NCBI GenBank assembly: GCA_023443765.1
Contig: JAEZTA010000002.1
Span: forward strand, 1 to 64,000
Length of the DNA stretch: 64,000 bases
Reading direction: 5' to 3'
Source of the DNA: Bacteroidota bacterium
Lineage (GTDB): Bacteria; Bacteroidota; Bacteroidia; Bacteroidales; Rikenellaceae
Part shown: one piece after another, positions 63,608 through 64,000 of the stretch
How positions within the stretch are numbered: the stretch's first letter is position 1
Layout: each line of letters opens with the position of its first letter
Position numbers and translations under genes: made by a program
Notes under the pieces: generated by a model
The model's database searches: none
The model's input: only the letters and a program-made list of their open reading frames with translations
Told to the model about the DNA's origin: nothing

Positions 63608-64000
63608 TTACGGAATGCGTTTGAGAACGAGGTTCGAGAGCAGGAATTCGGCGAGCAGCAATCCCAGCGCGGCGAGCGCCCAGACGAGGAACAGCTCGTG
63701 GTAGGAGATGTGCTCGGTCACTTCGATCTTGCTCTTTTCGAGTTGGTTGATCTCCTCGTAAACGGCTTTCAGCTTGTCTTTGTCCGTGGCCCGGAAGTAA
63801 CGACCGCCGGTCATGTCGGAGATGGCTTGCAGCACCTTCTCGTCGATTTCGACCTTCTGGTTGACGAACGTGAGGTTGCCGAACATGTCGATGGCCGGGT
63901 AGGGGGCCATGCCCTCGGTTCCCACGCCGATCGTGTAGACGCGGATGCCCTGCGCCTTGGCGATTTCGGCGGCGGTTATCGGAGCGATCTGGCCCTGGTT
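63608..64000 (-). CDS. batA: BatA-like VWA-domain membrane protein, partial
   Basis: Only the C-terminal 130 residues are present: the frame is open to the window edge, and the GTG at 63925 is internal. Visible are the end of a VWA domain (ITAAEIAKAQGIRVYTIGVGTEGMAPYP), the ISDMTGGRYFRATDKDKLKAVYEEINQLEKSKIE segment typical of BatA, and a C-terminal helix (LFLVWALAALGLLLAEFLL). The 5' part lies beyond the window. Confidence 0.85.
   Translation of the reverse strand, partial: NQGQIAPITAAEIAKAQGIRVYTIGVGTEGMAPYPAIDMFGNLTFVNQKVEIDEKVLQAISDMTGGRYFRATDKDKLKAVYEEINQLEKSKIEVTEHISYHELFLVWALAALGLLLAEFLLSNLVLKRIP

Overview
The window reads as a chromosomal segment of a GC-rich Bacteroidales bacterium, most likely Alistipes or a close Rikenellaceae relative. 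Support comes from two SusC/SusD pairs, BACON and fimbrillin-like lipoproteins, promoters of the Bacteroidota type (-7 box TAnnTTTG), an S46 dipeptidyl-peptidase, Bat aerotolerance genes and a class A RNase P RNA. The genus is inferred; no 16S or other marker is present.

Positions 1-31.9 kb form one large polysaccharide utilisation region in three transcription blocks. Block A (1-12.6 kb, +) holds a partial calcineurin-like phosphoesterase, SusC, SusD, three surface lipoproteins (BACON, fimbrillin-like, DUF5689-like) and a GH20 hexosaminidase, and ends at a strong terminator. A XylR-type AraC regulator (12.7-13.8 kb) lies on the minus strand. Block B (14.1-25.0 kb, +) encodes GH92 mannosidase with CHB_HEX_C and PA14 domains, an EEP hydrolase, a phosphodiesterase/alkaline phosphatase fusion, an (alpha/alpha)6 glycosidase, a metallophosphoesterase, a ROK sugar kinase and a second GH20. 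Block C (25.3-31.9 kb, +) encodes a second SusC/SusD pair, another EEP hydrolase and an unknown lipoprotein. Blocks B and C share a nearly identical 36-bp element at the same distance from their -7 boxes, which points to one regulon controlled by the adjacent regulator. With GH92, two GH20s and five phosphoesterase genes (six domains of four folds), the substrate is probably a mannose- and HexNAc-containing glycan carrying phosphate (phosphorylated N-glycan or mannan, or a GPI-type glycan). This is inference.

Positions 32-58.6 kb hold mixed loci: GH36 alpha-galactosidase and a TonB-dependent barrel protein (both -); a lower-GC operon of TonB receptor, DUF4876 lipoprotein and DUF6850 barrel (+); an S46 peptidase and a membrane polyferredoxin with three degenerate HMA-like domains (-); an M16 peptidase (+); GH97 and a second lone TonB-dependent barrel protein (-); an anSME-like radical SAM enzyme (+); and a DHA2 MFS exporter (-).

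Positions 58.6-64 kb contain an Ig-like/Calx-beta lipoprotein whose leader carries a terminator-like hairpin, the RNase P RNA gene (-), a class 3 aldehyde dehydrogenase (-), and BatB with partial BatA (-). I found no tRNA, rRNA, insertion sequence, prophage or CRISPR array.
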